64,000 nt of DNA from Spirochaetales bacterium Spiro_09 (GCA_001604385.1 LVBK01000013.1:1-64000), one strand, 5' to 3'; numbered from the stretch's first letter, positions 54,539 to 63,530 are shown. The notes: generated by a model not told the origin, from the sequence alone. Translations and numbers: made by a program.

Positions 54539-54931
54539 CGTAGTATAATTGCAAGAAGGATCAGCCGGAATAATATATTCCGGCTGCCCTTCCCGCAATG
54601 ACATGAACCTGCAATTGCCAGGTTTTGTATGTTTTTTAAAGAAATGTTGAGTGTGAGCATGATGCATCATTCAACACTATGAAATATAGCCTCTACCGTT
54701 TAGCTAACCGGTACTGTGCGATGATCTTTGAAAAATACCTTCCTTAAAGTGTGTCCGGACAGCATGGACGGTTAATTTTCTGTATATCAGGTAAAATTAA
54801 CCATCCGTGCTGTTGATTGGGACACAGATCGGTCGCTCAAGAGGCGCTCTTGGCTGATCGGTCTTTCCGTTTCGACGGCAGGTTGTCCGGCAAGGATTGA
54901 CGGACAAACAAGACTTCAAGGAGGGTCATAA
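54539..54931. repeat. Hairpin-rich region between the two flagellin genes
   Basis: 393 bp without a gene but with six inverted repeats. They are CAGCCGGAATA / TATTCCGGCTG (54562-54586); palindrome ATGATGCATCAT (54659-54670); a near-perfect 20-nt palindrome at 54694-54713; a 21-bp stem with two G-U type mismatches (54759-54779 / 54793-54813), extended by GTGTCC / GGACAC to 54751-54825; CAAGAG / CTCTTG (54838-54852) between direct repeats GATCGGTC; and TTGTCCG / CGGACAA (54883-54907). The first may end the upstream mRNA. The last is the CsrA-type hairpin. Confidence 0.8.
54883..54925 (+). promoter_or_regulatory. Double CsrA-binding site in the leader of the second flagellin
   Basis: A 7-bp stem TTGTCCG / CGGACAA presents the loop GCAAGGATTGA, which contains CAAGGAU, a match to the CsrA core CARGGAU with GGA in a loop. 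A second CAAGGA is the ribosome-binding site itself (54917-54925). The GGA motifs are 26 nt apart. This mirrors the two-site CsrA leader of Bacillus subtilis hag. Confidence 0.65.
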
Positions 54932-55786
54932 ATGGTCATTAACCATAATTTGAGTGCTATGTATGCTCAGCGGTCTACCGGCGTCATTCAGTCCGGTATG
55001 CAGCAGAACATCGAAAAGCTCTCTAGCGGTCAGCGTATCAACAAGGCTGGAGATGATGCTTCAGGTTTGGCTGTATCTGAAAAGATGCGGAGCCAGATCC
55101 GGGGACTCAACCAGGCCGGACAGAATATCCAGAATGGTGTGTCGTTCATCCAGGCAACAGAAGGTTACCTGAACACAACAACAGACATCATTCAGCGCCT
55201 TCGTGAACTTGCCATTCAATCTTCAAACGGTATTTATTCCGCAGAAGACAGAATGCAGATTCAGGTAGAGGTTTCACAGCTTGTTGATGAAGTAAACCGC
55301 ATCGCCAGCCATGCCCAGTTCAACGGAATGAACATCCTGACCGGACGTTTCGCCCGTGACTCCGTATCCGGTCCAATGCAGCTCCATGTTGGAGCGAACG
55401 TTGACCAGAACGAAAAGATCTTTATCGGGACCATGACCGCTACGGCTCTTGGTCTTACCGGAGCCCAGGGGATGGAAGACTCTATGATTTCACTTTCTTC
55501 TGTTGACGGCGCTAATATGGCTATTGCTTCCCTTGATTCTGCCCTCAGAACCGTTTCAAAGCAGCGTGCCGATCTCGGTGCCTATCAGAACCGGTTTGAA
55601 ATGGCTTATAAGGGAATCACTATCGCAGCGGAAAATCTGCAGGCAGCTGAATCACGTGTTCGTGACACAGACATGGCCAAGGAAATGGTTGATTTTACAA
55701 AAAACCAGATCCTGACCCAGGCAGGAACCGCAATGCTTGCACAGGCCAACACACAACCGCAGTCAGTTCTCAGACTGATTCAGTAG
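54932..55786 (+). CDS. flaB: Flagellin FlaB (second copy), periplasmic flagellar filament core
   Basis: A second core flagellin of 284 residues, closely similar to the first. It begins [17 protein letters not shown] and ends with '[15 protein letters not shown]'. The conserved D0/D1 ends are complete, with a short D2-less middle. AAGGAGGG precedes the ATG by 6 nt and overlaps a CsrA-like site. I found no convincing promoter of its own in the 393-bp gap, so transcription may come from upstream. Treponemes usually have several FlaB proteins in one filament. Confidence 0.97.
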   Translation: MVINHNLSAMYAQRSTGVIQSGMQQNIEKLSSGQRINKAGDDASGLAVSEKMRSQIRGLNQAGQNIQNGVSFIQATEGYLNTTTDIIQRLRELAIQSSNGIYSAEDRMQIQVEVSQLVDEVNRIASHAQFNGMNILTGRFARDSVSGPMQLHVGANVDQNEKIFIGTMTATALGLTGAQGMEDSMISLSSVDGANMAIASLDSALRTVSKQRADLGAYQNRFEMAYKGITIAAENLQAAESRVRDTDMAKEMVDFTKNQILTQAGTAMLAQANTQPQSVLRLIQ

Positions 55787-55804
55787 CATGTGGCTTTATC
55801 GGGT

Positions 55805-55841
55805 GAAAAAGAGAATTCTGGACGTCATCTCTTTTTCGGGT
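55805..55841 (+). terminator. Terminator after the second flagellin gene
   Basis: Stem GAAAAAGAGA / TCTCTTTTTC with a 13-nt loop (55805-55814, 55828-55837), followed by GGGTTTTAT. Two more hairpins follow before flaG: TGGACTG / CAGTCCA (55867-55886) and GGAAGAAGAA / TTCTTCTTCC (55893-55921). Confidence 0.6.
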
Positions 55842-56049
55842 TTTATAAAACAGCCTGAACGGGTTGTGGACTGATCAGACAGTCCATAATCAGGAAGAAG
55901 AAGAAGCGCCCTTCTTCTTCCCTTTTGAAATGAACCGGTACTATCCGGATCACCATACCGCATACCGAATGGGGTTTATTCCCTTCGGACAGCAATTTTT
56001 CGCGTATCAGGGAAGATACACATGCGAATTTCTTTCAAGGAGGTAGCCG

Positions 56050-56421
56050 ATGAGTATAGAAGCAGTCAGCATCGGCCAGCAATTATCGGCAATGGATCGC
56101 CGTCTTGAAAGTTCAGTCAACACTACATTGCGTACCACAGCAGCAACTTTACAGACAGCAGAACAGGTAACTCACTCAGAGCGGGAACAACCATCGACCG
56201 ATGAAAACGTAGAGCGTTTTGTTGAGCAGATGCAGAGTTTATCAAACATGTTCGACAGGAAATTGCAATTCCAGGTCAATCGCGAGCTGGAACGGGTAAT
56301 TATCAAGGTTATCGACTCTAATACCGATAAGATAATCAGGGAAATACCCTCTGCAGAGATACAAAAGCTCCAATTACGGATCAAGGAGGCTCTTGGCCTT
56401 CTTTTTGACGAGTCGATATAG
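56050..56421 (+). CDS. flaG: FlaG family flagellar protein
   Basis: A 123-residue protein. The C-terminal 60 residues form the FlaG domain ('LQFQVNRELERVIIKVIDSNTDKIIREIPSAEIQKL'), preceded by a disordered Ser/Thr-rich N-terminus. FlaG proteins affect filament length and are usually next to fliD, as here. AAGGAGG lies 6 nt before the ATG. It starts after a cluster of hairpins behind the flagellin gene and is followed by fliD after 57 nt. Confidence 0.93.
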   Translation: MSIEAVSIGQQLSAMDRRLESSVNTTLRTTAATLQTAEQVTHSEREQPSTDENVERFVEQMQSLSNMFDRKLQFQVNRELERVIIKVIDSNTDKIIREIPSAEIQKLQLRIKEALGLLFDESI

Positions 56422-56478
56422 ACAAGGCCTACGCCGTGAATCCGGAAACCTCTGCATGAGCAAGATGAGGAGGTCAGT

Positions 56479-58431
56479 ATGTCCGATTTAAGCATACCGG
56501 GCGTAACGGCAAGCAAATATAAAACTGACGAACTCATCGAAGCCTTAATGAAGGTTGAACGACTCCCCCGAGACAGGGCAGAGGCCGAACTTGAGACGTT
56601 CCGCAGCCAACAATCAGCCTGGAGACAGATTAATCAGCTTTCAACGACACTGCGTGACACATCACGCAGTATGTACTCGTACAACAATCCATTCAACGAA
56701 AAACTTGCCAGTTCCACCAATGAGCGTGCAATAGACGCAACGGCAACACGCGACGCAAGAGAGCAGTCCTTCAGGGTGTCTGTAGCACAGATTGCACAGG
56801 CAGACAGTTTCCTTTCAGAAGAAATTTCCCGGGACGGCAGGGTGACAGCCGGCGAATATATCTTTTCTGTAGGTGATAAAAGCATCCGGTTCAACTGGAA
56901 AGGCGGGAGCTGGAGGGAATTCAGCGATGCGGTAAACAGGCGGTCAGAAGGGCTGATCCGTACGTCAATCATTCAAACAAGTCCCGGTAAGCAGGCGATT
57001 CTTTTTGAGGCATTGAAAACAGGTTCCGATCAGCGTTTAGGATTCAATGGCGCGGCTCTTGACCTGGCTCTCGAGGCAGGAATAATAAAAAAGAACGATT
57101 CAACTGTTGTAGAAGTAAACCCCTCCTCTCTTTCAACACCTGCACAAACCAACAATATTGCCTCATTTTCAGAAATTGCGCGCGCCTCGCAGAACTTGGT
57201 ACTGGAAATGTCTGTTTCAGTAAAAACCCGCGAAGCGTCCTCAAGTACTCAAGCACAAAATCGGGGAGTACAACTGGAAGAGCCGGGAAATCTGACCTTT
57301 CAGGGTATAACCATACAAAATGCACCCTCGGAGACCGGTCCTGGATTACAGCGGCCCCAGGAGAAGCAAGCACCGGTAGAAAACCTGAATGTGCTGTCAG
57401 TGCGGACCAGCAGGGGCATTTCCATACCGCTTGATGCGCTCACAGATTCCCCCGATACTCAGTCCCTTTCGATTCCTCTTTCCGAATTCGGAGATATTGA
57501 CGCACTTCTGGTGAATAATAAAAACACAGCCAAAGACATCATTATCGAGAACATGAGAATAATTGATCCCCGGGCAACAGGAGAATATACTCCGGTCAAC
57601 CCTGTTTCTACGGCACAGGACGCACTCCTGTCATTCGAGGGAATCCGTATTACCAGAAAGACAAACACCATTGACGATCTGGTTCCCGGTGTCACGCTCA
57701 ATCTACACGAGCAAACAACAAAGAATGAAACAATATCAATTACGCCAAATACAGAAGCAGTCAAGGAAAATGTTATCGAGCTGGTTGCCCGATATAACCG
57801 GGTATTGGCTGAAATAAACATATTGACCCAAAACAAGCCGGAAATTATTTCCGAAATTCAATACTTTACTCCGGAAGAGCGCACAGAAGCAGAAAAAAAA
57901 CTCGGTATGATGCAGGGTGATACGACACTGAATACGATCAAAAATAATCTTCAGCGTATAGTAACCTCCGTATATCAAACCGGAGAATCAAATTCAATAC
58001 GCATGCTTTCAGACATCGGAATATCCTCCAAAGCTACAGCTGGAGCCGGAATTGATGCCAGCAGATTGCGGGGATATCTGGAAATTAATGAAAAACAACT
58101 GGATGATGTACTGAAAAATCGTATGGAGGAAGTAAAGACCCTGTTTGGTTTTGATACCGATGCGGATCTTATTATTGACTCGGGCGTCGGATATGCACTC
58201 GACACAGCGGTTAATCCCTATGTGCAAACAGGAGGCATATTCGCAAACCGTACATCAGGTCTTGATACCCGTATAACAAATAGCGAAAAACGGATAACAC
58301 AGCTGGATATACAACTGGCATCAAAAGAAGCAGACTTGCGGAGAAAATACGGGCAAATGGAGGGTACCCTCAACAGTTTGCAAAATCAGTCCAATTCCAT
58401 AAGCAATTTTAGCAAGCAAAACAGTAATTAA
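56479..58431 (+). CDS. fliD: Flagellar filament cap protein FliD
   Basis: Caps the filament and guides flagellin assembly. The 650-residue protein begins with the FliD N-terminal domain (SDLSIPGVTASKYKTDELIEALMKVERLP). The C-terminal domain includes 'LQRIVTSVYQTGESNSIRMLSDIGISSKA' and ends with a coiled coil. GAGGAGG precedes the ATG. In spirochaetes the cap works inside the periplasm. It is co-directional with flaG and the four genes downstream. Confidence 0.95.
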   Translation: MSDLSIPGVTASKYKTDELIEALMKVERLPRDRAEAELETFRSQQSAWRQINQLSTTLRDTSRSMYSYNNPFNEKLASSTNERAIDATATRDAREQSFRVSVAQIAQADSFLSEEISRDGRVTAGEYIFSVGDKSIRFNWKGGSWREFSDAVNRRSEGLIRTSIIQTSPGKQAILFEALKTGSDQRLGFNGAALDLALEAGIIKKNDSTVVEVNPSSLSTPAQTNNIASFSEIARASQNLVLEMSVSVKTREASSSTQAQNRGVQLEEPGNLTFQGITIQNAPSETGPGLQRPQEKQAPVENLNVLSVRTSRGISIPLDALTDSPDTQSLSIPLSEFGDIDALLVNNKNTAKDIIIENMRIIDPRATGEYTPVNPVSTAQDALLSFEGIRITRKTNTIDDLVPGVTLNLHEQTTKNETISITPNTEAVKENVIELVARYNRVLAEINILTQNKPEIISEIQYFTPEERTEAEKKLGMMQGDTTLNTIKNNLQRIVTSVYQTGESNSIRMLSDIGISSKATAGAGIDASRLRGYLEINEKQLDDVLKNRMEEVKTLFGFDTDADLIIDSGVGYALDTAVNPYVQTGGIFANRTSGLDTRITNSEKRITQLDIQLASKEADLRRKYGQMEGTLNSLQNQSNSISNFSKQNSN

Positions 58432-58446
58432 AGAAGGAATCATAGA

Positions 58447-59061
58447 ATGGATATTTTTATTGACAACAAGGCTATTGACTTTACGATCGAAAATGAAAAC
58501 ACCATAGGACAACTTTTAGGCGAAATAGAAAAGCTATGTGAAAATGCAGGTATGACCATCACCGGGATTCAGATAAACGGAGCTTCAGTTGCCGCTGAAG
58601 ATTTAGATGAAATATTTCTCAAACCATTAACCGCAGTACAAAGAATAGACCTTGAAACCATATCCGGCGTTGAAATCAGACACATGATGAATTCACTCGG
58701 AACCGCCTTTCTGTCTCATGCACACATGCTGAGGGAAATACCGGTAAAATTGCAAACCGGCAATGATCTGTTTGTCATGGAAGGGATCAACCATTTTTCC
58801 CGGGATCTGCAAAACATCTACCGCATTATACCGCTCCTTCACTTGACCGGTCTTGAAGAAACCGATCTTATGATCGAGGGAGAACCATTGAACACGCTGC
58901 CTGAACGCCTGTCTCCCCTCCTCCACGACCTGCTTGAAGGATTGAAAACGGGAGATACCGTTCTGGTCGGCGATATATCGGAATATGAACTGGCGCCACG
59001 CATAGAGAACCTCAGTGGGATATTATCGGCTATGCCTTCAACAGGCAACGGAATGAGGTGA
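58447..59061 (+). CDS. Conserved spirochaetal protein in the fliS position after fliD
   Basis: Function not recognised. A 204-residue acidic protein without signal peptide. It starts with a beta-rich 80-residue part (MDIFIDNKAIDFTIENENTI) and continues with a helical region (about 90-180). It lies 15 nt after fliD. In many bacteria the fliS export chaperone occupies this position, but the sequence does not look like FliS. A flagellar chaperone or assembly role is inferred from position only. Confidence 0.75.
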   Translation: MDIFIDNKAIDFTIENENTIGQLLGEIEKLCENAGMTITGIQINGASVAAEDLDEIFLKPLTAVQRIDLETISGVEIRHMMNSLGTAFLSHAHMLREIPVKLQTGNDLFVMEGINHFSRDLQNIYRIIPLLHLTGLEETDLMIEGEPLNTLPERLSPLLHDLLEGLKTGDTVLVGDISEYELAPRIENLSGILSAMPSTGNGMR

Positions 59062-59100
59062 TACAGTAACGATTCACTCGGAATAAAGGGAGGTGCATTC

Positions 59101-60258
59101 ATGTTTCTATTCGCGCAAATATTGCCACAACCGAAAACCAGTCTGGGCAGTGGCTATGTCATTGCACTGGCTGTAATTGCCTCTGGCATCATCCTCCTAA
59201 AAATTTATAATTCACAAAACGAGAAAAAAAGCGGAACCCGGCTTCCCGGCCATGCAAAGCCGGTACATTCAACCGTACCTTCAGCTGACAAGCCGCTTAC
59301 ACAGGCGGGTACAATCAGCCAGATACGGAACGAAATGAAAAAAATGACTCAAACGTTCGGGTTTACCCCAGAAGAAGAGGAATACTTTATTGCCCTGTGT
59401 GTAAAGAACGCAATCAAAAGACCGATACAGCTGGTTAAAAACACATCCTTACTTGATGATCTTTTTTCCCGGGTTGTGTCTCAGCTTAATCAGGGACATG
59501 GACAGACAAAAAAACCTGAAAATGAAAAAATGACAATCTTTCGAATTAAAGAAAAAATTGAGGCAGCAAAAAGGAATGCGAAAAACATAAAAACCACGCG
59601 AAAACTATCACAGGGACAGGCAATCACGCTCATTACCAAGAAAGATGAACAGTATGCGTCGTATATTGTTAATGTTGACGATCAGGGATTTGCCTTTCCT
59701 GTACCCCGCGATTTCTTCGGTAATGAACTGCGCATTCCGGTTTGGTCAGTGCAAACTGTTTTTTTTCAATCACCGACAGGACAATCCTACCGTTTCAAGG
59801 CTCGAGTCAGGCGGTACGTCTCAAAAATGAATGAAAACAGAATTCTGATGTATCATAGCGATTCCCTGAAGGCACTTCCAAACAGGCAGCATGAACGAAG
59901 AGAAATACGGGCACCGGCCAATTTTGTGCACGTAAACGTGGCGAATATAGTGAATGGTAAACAAACAGAACACCGGTTCTATCCAAATGGAAAAGAATTG
60001 ATGGGAACGTTGATTGATATTTCAGCGGGAGGATGCAGCATAATCAGTCCTGCACCACGGCCGGAGGGCGATTATATCGAAATTAAAACGATAATCGACG
60101 GTACAATTGAAGACACGATGATCGGAAAAATTATACGCTGTCATAAAGAAAGCGCAAGCGATGATACAATCATGCACATTCGCTTCGCAAAGATGTCCAG
60201 GGCTACCATGAATAGAATTTTTGCATATATTTATAAGTACGGAGAAAAACATACGTGA
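59101..60258 (+). CDS. PilZ-domain protein with N-terminal membrane anchor
   Basis: A likely cyclic-di-GMP receptor of 385 residues. One membrane helix (about 12-33) is followed by a helical linker, a YcgR-N-like beta domain (about 155-255) and a PilZ domain. The PilZ ligand motifs are present: RREIRAPANF (RxxxR) near residue 263 and DISAGGCS (D/NxSxxG) near residue 309. It may adjust motility in response to c-di-GMP, and an HD-GYP protein lies 1.4 kb downstream. The stop overlaps the next start by 4 nt. Confidence 0.9.
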   Translation: MFLFAQILPQPKTSLGSGYVIALAVIASGIILLKIYNSQNEKKSGTRLPGHAKPVHSTVPSADKPLTQAGTISQIRNEMKKMTQTFGFTPEEEEYFIALCVKNAIKRPIQLVKNTSLLDDLFSRVVSQLNQGHGQTKKPENEKMTIFRIKEKIEAAKRNAKNIKTTRKLSQGQAITLITKKDEQYASYIVNVDDQGFAFPVPRDFFGNELRIPVWSVQTVFFQSPTGQSYRFKARVRRYVSKMNENRILMYHSDSLKALPNRQHERREIRAPANFVHVNVANIVNGKQTEHRFYPNGKELMGTLIDISAGGCSIISPAPRPEGDYIEIKTIIDGTIEDTMIGKIIRCHKESASDDTIMHIRFAKMSRATMNRIFAYIYKYGEKHT

Positions 60259-60515
60259 CGATAGATGATATAAGCGATATTACCAGAAAAGAAAATTTTA
60301 TCTATTACAGACGAGAATTCTTTGGAAATGCCTCATATAACTTTATGAACAGGGTTCACAAGGGACGTATCGAGTTTACCATAGAGACTACTCCAATGGG
60401 CACAAAGGATATAACCATAAAAATTGTAGATCCTGTTGAATACCCCCTGATACCGGTAATAAAAAGCTTGAAGGATTATATAAAGACAATGGATAAAGAG
60501 GGAAAACTGCCCTGA
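60255..60515 (+). CDS. Small conserved hypothetical protein
   Basis: Function not recognised. 86 residues, mixed alpha/beta, with no membrane segment or Cys. It starts at a GTG that overlaps the PilZ gene stop (GTGA), so it is translationally coupled to the PilZ protein and may act with it. Its centre (GRIEFTIETTPMGTKDITIKI) looks like paired beta strands. Confidence 0.75.
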   Translation: MTIDDISDITRKENFIYYRREFFGNASYNFMNRVHKGRIEFTIETTPMGTKDITIKIVDPVEYPLIPVIKSLKDYIKTMDKEGKLP

Positions 60516-60526
60516 CGGCATGAATC

Positions 60527-60556
60527 TTGACCCGCCCATGCGAATCACGTTACTTT
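60527..60556 (+). promoter_or_regulatory. Putative tsaE promoter
   Basis: TTGACC at 60527-60532, an 18-nt spacer and TACTTT at 60551-60556. The ATG at 60564 follows after 7 nt without a Shine-Dalgarno sequence. The -10 match is weak. Confidence 0.35.
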
Positions 60557-60563
60557 ACTGTTC

Positions 60564-60998
60564 ATGACACTGGTTTCACATTCTTCCCTGGAAACATATA
60601 AAATTGGTACATCTATAGGACAGGCTGTTAAAGAGGGAGATATTTTGGCCCTTCAAGGAACCCTGGGAGCCGGAAAAACCAGTTTGACAAAGGGTATTGC
60701 TCAAGCTCTTGGTATATCCGATGACATAACCAGTCCTACGTTTACCCTTATCAATGAATATACGGGCCGTATGCCCTTATATCACATGGATGTATACCGA
60801 CTTGAAACAAATGAAGATTTCCTCGATCTGGGTGCAGAAGAATTACTGTATGAAAAGGGAGTCTGCGTCATCGAGTGGAGCGAAAAAGTCATGTCAGTAC
60901 TCCCCTCTCACACCATAATTATTTCCATTTCAATACAGAATAACAATGAAAGGCTCATCACTATACAGAATTGGCCCTATGGAGTAATTAGCATATGA
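60564..60998 (+). CDS. tsaE: tRNA threonylcarbamoyladenosine ATPase TsaE
   Basis: Partner ATPase in synthesis of the t6A base next to the tRNA anticodon. The 144-residue protein has Walker A GTLGAGKTS near residue 32, the switch motif TSPTFTLINEY near 59, and the HMDVYRL segment. Its stop overlaps the tsaB ATG by 4 nt. No Shine-Dalgarno sequence precedes its ATG, and a promoter-like element lies directly upstream. Confidence 0.95.
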   Translation: MTLVSHSSLETYKIGTSIGQAVKEGDILALQGTLGAGKTSLTKGIAQALGISDDITSPTFTLINEYTGRMPLYHMDVYRLETNEDFLDLGAEELLYEKGVCVIEWSEKVMSVLPSHTIIISISIQNNNERLITIQNWPYGVISI

Positions 60999-61687
60999 AT
61001 ATTATCGCACTTGATACGGTCACGCCGGTACTGTCAGTAGCAGCAAAAGGCAGAGGAGGAACCGCATGTCTGACTCTGACTGATGGAGGACAACACGCTC
61101 CGAAATTGCTGGAACTCCTGACCGAGGCCTGTTCCCTTGCCGGGTTTTCACCCGATCAGACTGATGTAATCGCAGTTCCCGAGGGGCCCGGCTCATTTAC
61201 CGGGCTGCGACTGGCATGGTCTTCAGCCAAAGCATTGCAGCTCGCTTCCGAGTGCCGGCTGGTACCTGTCCCCCTGCTTTCATGCTACGCTCTGCCGTTT
61301 TTTTCCTGGAACGGAGCCCTTGTTTCGGTTCTTGACGCCAAAAAAAACCGGTTTTACGTGCAAATTTTTCGAAAGGGCAAACCGGTGCACGCAACAGAAG
61401 ATATTGAGTGCGGAGAAATTGTCGAACGGCTTGATCCGGAAGAACGAATCCTGATTACAGGACCAGACGCGGAGCTTCTTTGCCAGAACATGACGCTGCC
61501 CCAAAGTTTGCATCCAATACTTTGCATACCGACCCGGCCACAAGGAGTTGCAGAATTAATGGTTCAATTTGCGGATAATATCAAATCGGAGTATACTGAT
61601 AACATAACGGATTATTCCGGTCCGTTGTATGTGAGAAAAAGTGATGCAGAAACAAACTACTCCGGGAATGGAAAAACAAATACATGA
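60995..61687 (+). CDS. tsaB: tRNA threonylcarbamoyladenosine protein TsaB
   Basis: Scaffold subunit of the bacterial t6A complex (TsaB-TsaD-TsaE). The 230-residue ASKHA-fold protein starts MNIIALDTVTPVLSVA, with the family segment 'IAVPEGPGSFTGLRLAWSSAKAL' near residue 57. It is co-expressed with tsaE through an ATGA overlap. The last 44 nt overlap the HD-GYP gene in another frame. Confidence 0.94.
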   Translation: MNIIALDTVTPVLSVAAKGRGGTACLTLTDGGQHAPKLLELLTEACSLAGFSPDQTDVIAVPEGPGSFTGLRLAWSSAKALQLASECRLVPVPLLSCYALPFFSWNGALVSVLDAKKNRFYVQIFRKGKPVHATEDIECGEIVERLDPEERILITGPDAELLCQNMTLPQSLHPILCIPTRPQGVAELMVQFADNIKSEYTDNITDYSGPLYVRKSDAETNYSGNGKTNT

Positions 61688-62792
61688 TCCTCGCGACCCG
61701 CCAGACATTACAGAGTTGGATTCTCTTGAAGACGATCTAGTGGAAAAAGAATCCTCTCTTAGCTGTGAGCAGGAAATACAAACGATGATCCAGCTGGCGA
61801 AAAATCCGAACACAGCCCAGATGATTCTTGACCGGAATTTCGTTGTTGTCTATTCCAGTCCGAAAACCGAACTACTTTTCAAAGACTATTATAAAATTGC
61901 AAAGAAACCCTTTTTCAATATTTTCAATCAACCTTTTCGAACCAATGAAATACGGGAATTATTGATTTCCTTAAAATCCTGGGAACGGGGCTACTCCTGG
62001 TCGGGCACGCTCATGCACAAAACGCAAACGACACGGACCATGATAACCCGTACCTCCATCAATCCCTTTTTTACGAACGGTACTGAAATTGCGGGGTTTA
62101 TCCTGTTCTTTGAGGATGTAACGCGGCGATACAATGAACGGCTCCGGTCAACTTTCAGCAGCATACTGGAAGCAGCAAAATTGAAGGATAACGATACCGG
62201 TCTGCATAATGAACGGGTCAGTTACTATTCCAAGAAAATGTCATCATATTTGTATAAACAGCGGCTCTACCCGCAAATTGACCCCGATTTCATCGAAGAT
62301 ATCGGCTTCCTCGCAGCCATGCATGATGTCGGAAAAATAGGGACCCCTGACTATATTTTGCAAAAACCGGGAAAATTGACGGAACTTGAATGGGAAATAA
62401 TGAGGGAACATACGATCAACGGAACCTTTATCCTTTCATCCTATCCAAATCCGATGGCGAAGGAAATTGCCCTCAGTCATCATGAATGGTGGAATGGGAA
62501 CGGTTATCCGTTCAAGCTTGAAGGAGACATGATACCCCTGTCTGCCCGAATTGTAACGATCGCGGATGTCTATGATGCCCTGCGCATGAAGCGCACGTAC
62601 AAAGAAGAGTTTACCCACGAAGAGACCGTTTCGAAAATTCAGGCAGCCTCGGGGGTACAGTTTGATCCTGCGCTGGTTGAAGTTTTCATGCACATAAACC
62701 GGGATTTTGATGAAATATGGAACCTCTTGCGCGACAATAATCACAACGAGGACAGCAGAGCACGGGAACAGGAATATTCAGATATCATATAG
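61644..62792 (+). CDS. PAS / HD-GYP protein, cyclic-di-GMP phosphodiesterase type
   Basis: A 382-residue signalling enzyme. A PAS-like domain (about 45-165, from 'QMILDRNFVVVYSSPKTELLF') leads to an HD-GYP domain: HDVGKIGTPDYILQKPG, REHTINGTFIL, SHHEWWNGNGYP and ARIVTIADVYDALR. The metal-binding His/Asp residues and the GYP triplet are all kept, so c-di-GMP hydrolysis is likely. The start is uncertain: ATG 61644 inside tsaB, with GTG 61641 and ATG 61668 as alternatives. Context with PilZ and flagellar genes fits motility control. Confidence 0.9.
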   Translation: MQKQTTPGMEKQIHDPRDPPDITELDSLEDDLVEKESSLSCEQEIQTMIQLAKNPNTAQMILDRNFVVVYSSPKTELLFKDYYKIAKKPFFNIFNQPFRTNEIRELLISLKSWERGYSWSGTLMHKTQTTRTMITRTSINPFFTNGTEIAGFILFFEDVTRRYNERLRSTFSSILEAAKLKDNDTGLHNERVSYYSKKMSSYLYKQRLYPQIDPDFIEDIGFLAAMHDVGKIGTPDYILQKPGKLTELEWEIMREHTINGTFILSSYPNPMAKEIALSHHEWWNGNGYPFKLEGDMIPLSARIVTIADVYDALRMKRTYKEEFTHEETVSKIQAASGVQFDPALVEVFMHINRDFDEIWNLLRDNNHNEDSRAREQEYSDII

Positions 62793-62831
62793 CAGGCTGT
62801 TGAACAGCAACGGGACTTTCAGCAACCTGCT
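62791..62831. terminator. Inverted repeat between HD-GYP and csrA genes
   Basis: AGCAGGCTGTTG and CAGCAACCTGCT pair over 12 positions with two wobbles and a 17-nt loop, between convergent genes. No strong T-run follows, so termination is inferred from position. Confidence 0.45.
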
Positions 62832-62865
62832 CAAAATATGCGTTATTACCGGAAAAGCTGTTTAA

Positions 62866-63087
62866 TTACCCAAGAATATCGGGCAATTTGGAGGCATCAG
62901 CATTCGAGACAGCTGCAGCGCGATTCTCGTTCTGTATTGCTTCATACACCTCATGGCGAAAAACCTTGACGGATTTTGGCGCTTCAACCCCGACCTTGAC
63001 CTGATCGCCCCGTATTTCAATGATTGTCAAAGATATATCCTCACCAATCATTATTCGTTCATTGACCTTTCGTGACAATATCAGCAT
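62866..63087 (-). CDS. csrA: Carbon storage regulator CsrA
   Basis: Small RNA-binding dimer that blocks translation at GGA-containing leaders. The 73-residue protein shows the standard [25 protein letters not shown] and [20 protein letters not shown]. The ATG overlaps the fliW stop by one base (TGATG). FliW normally sequesters CsrA until flagellin binds FliW. CsrA-like sites lie in both flagellin leaders of this window. Confidence 0.96.
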   Translation of the reverse strand: MLILSRKVNERIMIGEDISLTIIEIRGDQVKVGVEAPKSVKVFRHEVYEAIQNENRAAAVSNADASKLPDILG

Positions 63088-63530
63088 CAATGACCTCGCT
63101 TCGCGGCGAATTCCGCCACAAGATCATGCTTGGTATGCCATTTCGGGTCCACCAGAATCGCCTGCATCGCCATATTGTTTTTTTTATTGATGATCAGAGG
63201 GCCTTGCAGATTCGCGGTGACAGGTCCGCCATCACCCGGTATGGTAATAAGCGTAAAGACCAAAACGTCAGAGGGTGATTCAACCTGCAAAGGAGAAAGA
63301 AGACTGTCGTCAATATCCAGTTCATAATCAGGTCTGAAAAGAAAGGGATCAACACACAGGAAGGCAAGTTCTGCCGATTCCAGGGATTGTATCCATACAA
63401 AGGGCTGCTGGGACGCATCTATCAACGCAAAACGATGATACTGCTCAAACCCGTAAAAACCCCTTTCAAGGGTAATAATCTGCTTGTCCACAATGGAAAC
63501 CGTTCCCATTGCCTTCGTTGAAATTTCCAT
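63087..63530 (-). CDS. fliW: Flagellar assembly factor FliW
   Basis: Binds flagellin and antagonises CsrA, coupling flagellin synthesis to its export. The 147-residue protein has the family pattern '[20 protein letters not shown]' near residue 20, '[17 protein letters not shown]' in the middle, and the C-terminal '[20 protein letters not shown]'. It lies between flgL and csrA with 9 nt to flgL. The gene order matches many CsrA-FliW organisms. Confidence 0.95.
   Translation of the reverse strand: MEISTKAMGTVSIVDKQIITLERGFYGFEQYHRFALIDASQQPFVWIQSLESAELAFLCVDPFLFRPDYELDIDDSLLSPLQVESPSDVLVFTLITIPGDGGPVTANLQGPLIINKKNNMAMQAILVDPKWHTKHDLVAEFAAKRGH

Noticed and set aside
54751-54825. Miniature inverted-repeat transposon
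   Set aside because: No target-site duplication and no second copy seen in the window. Kept only as a hairpin finding.
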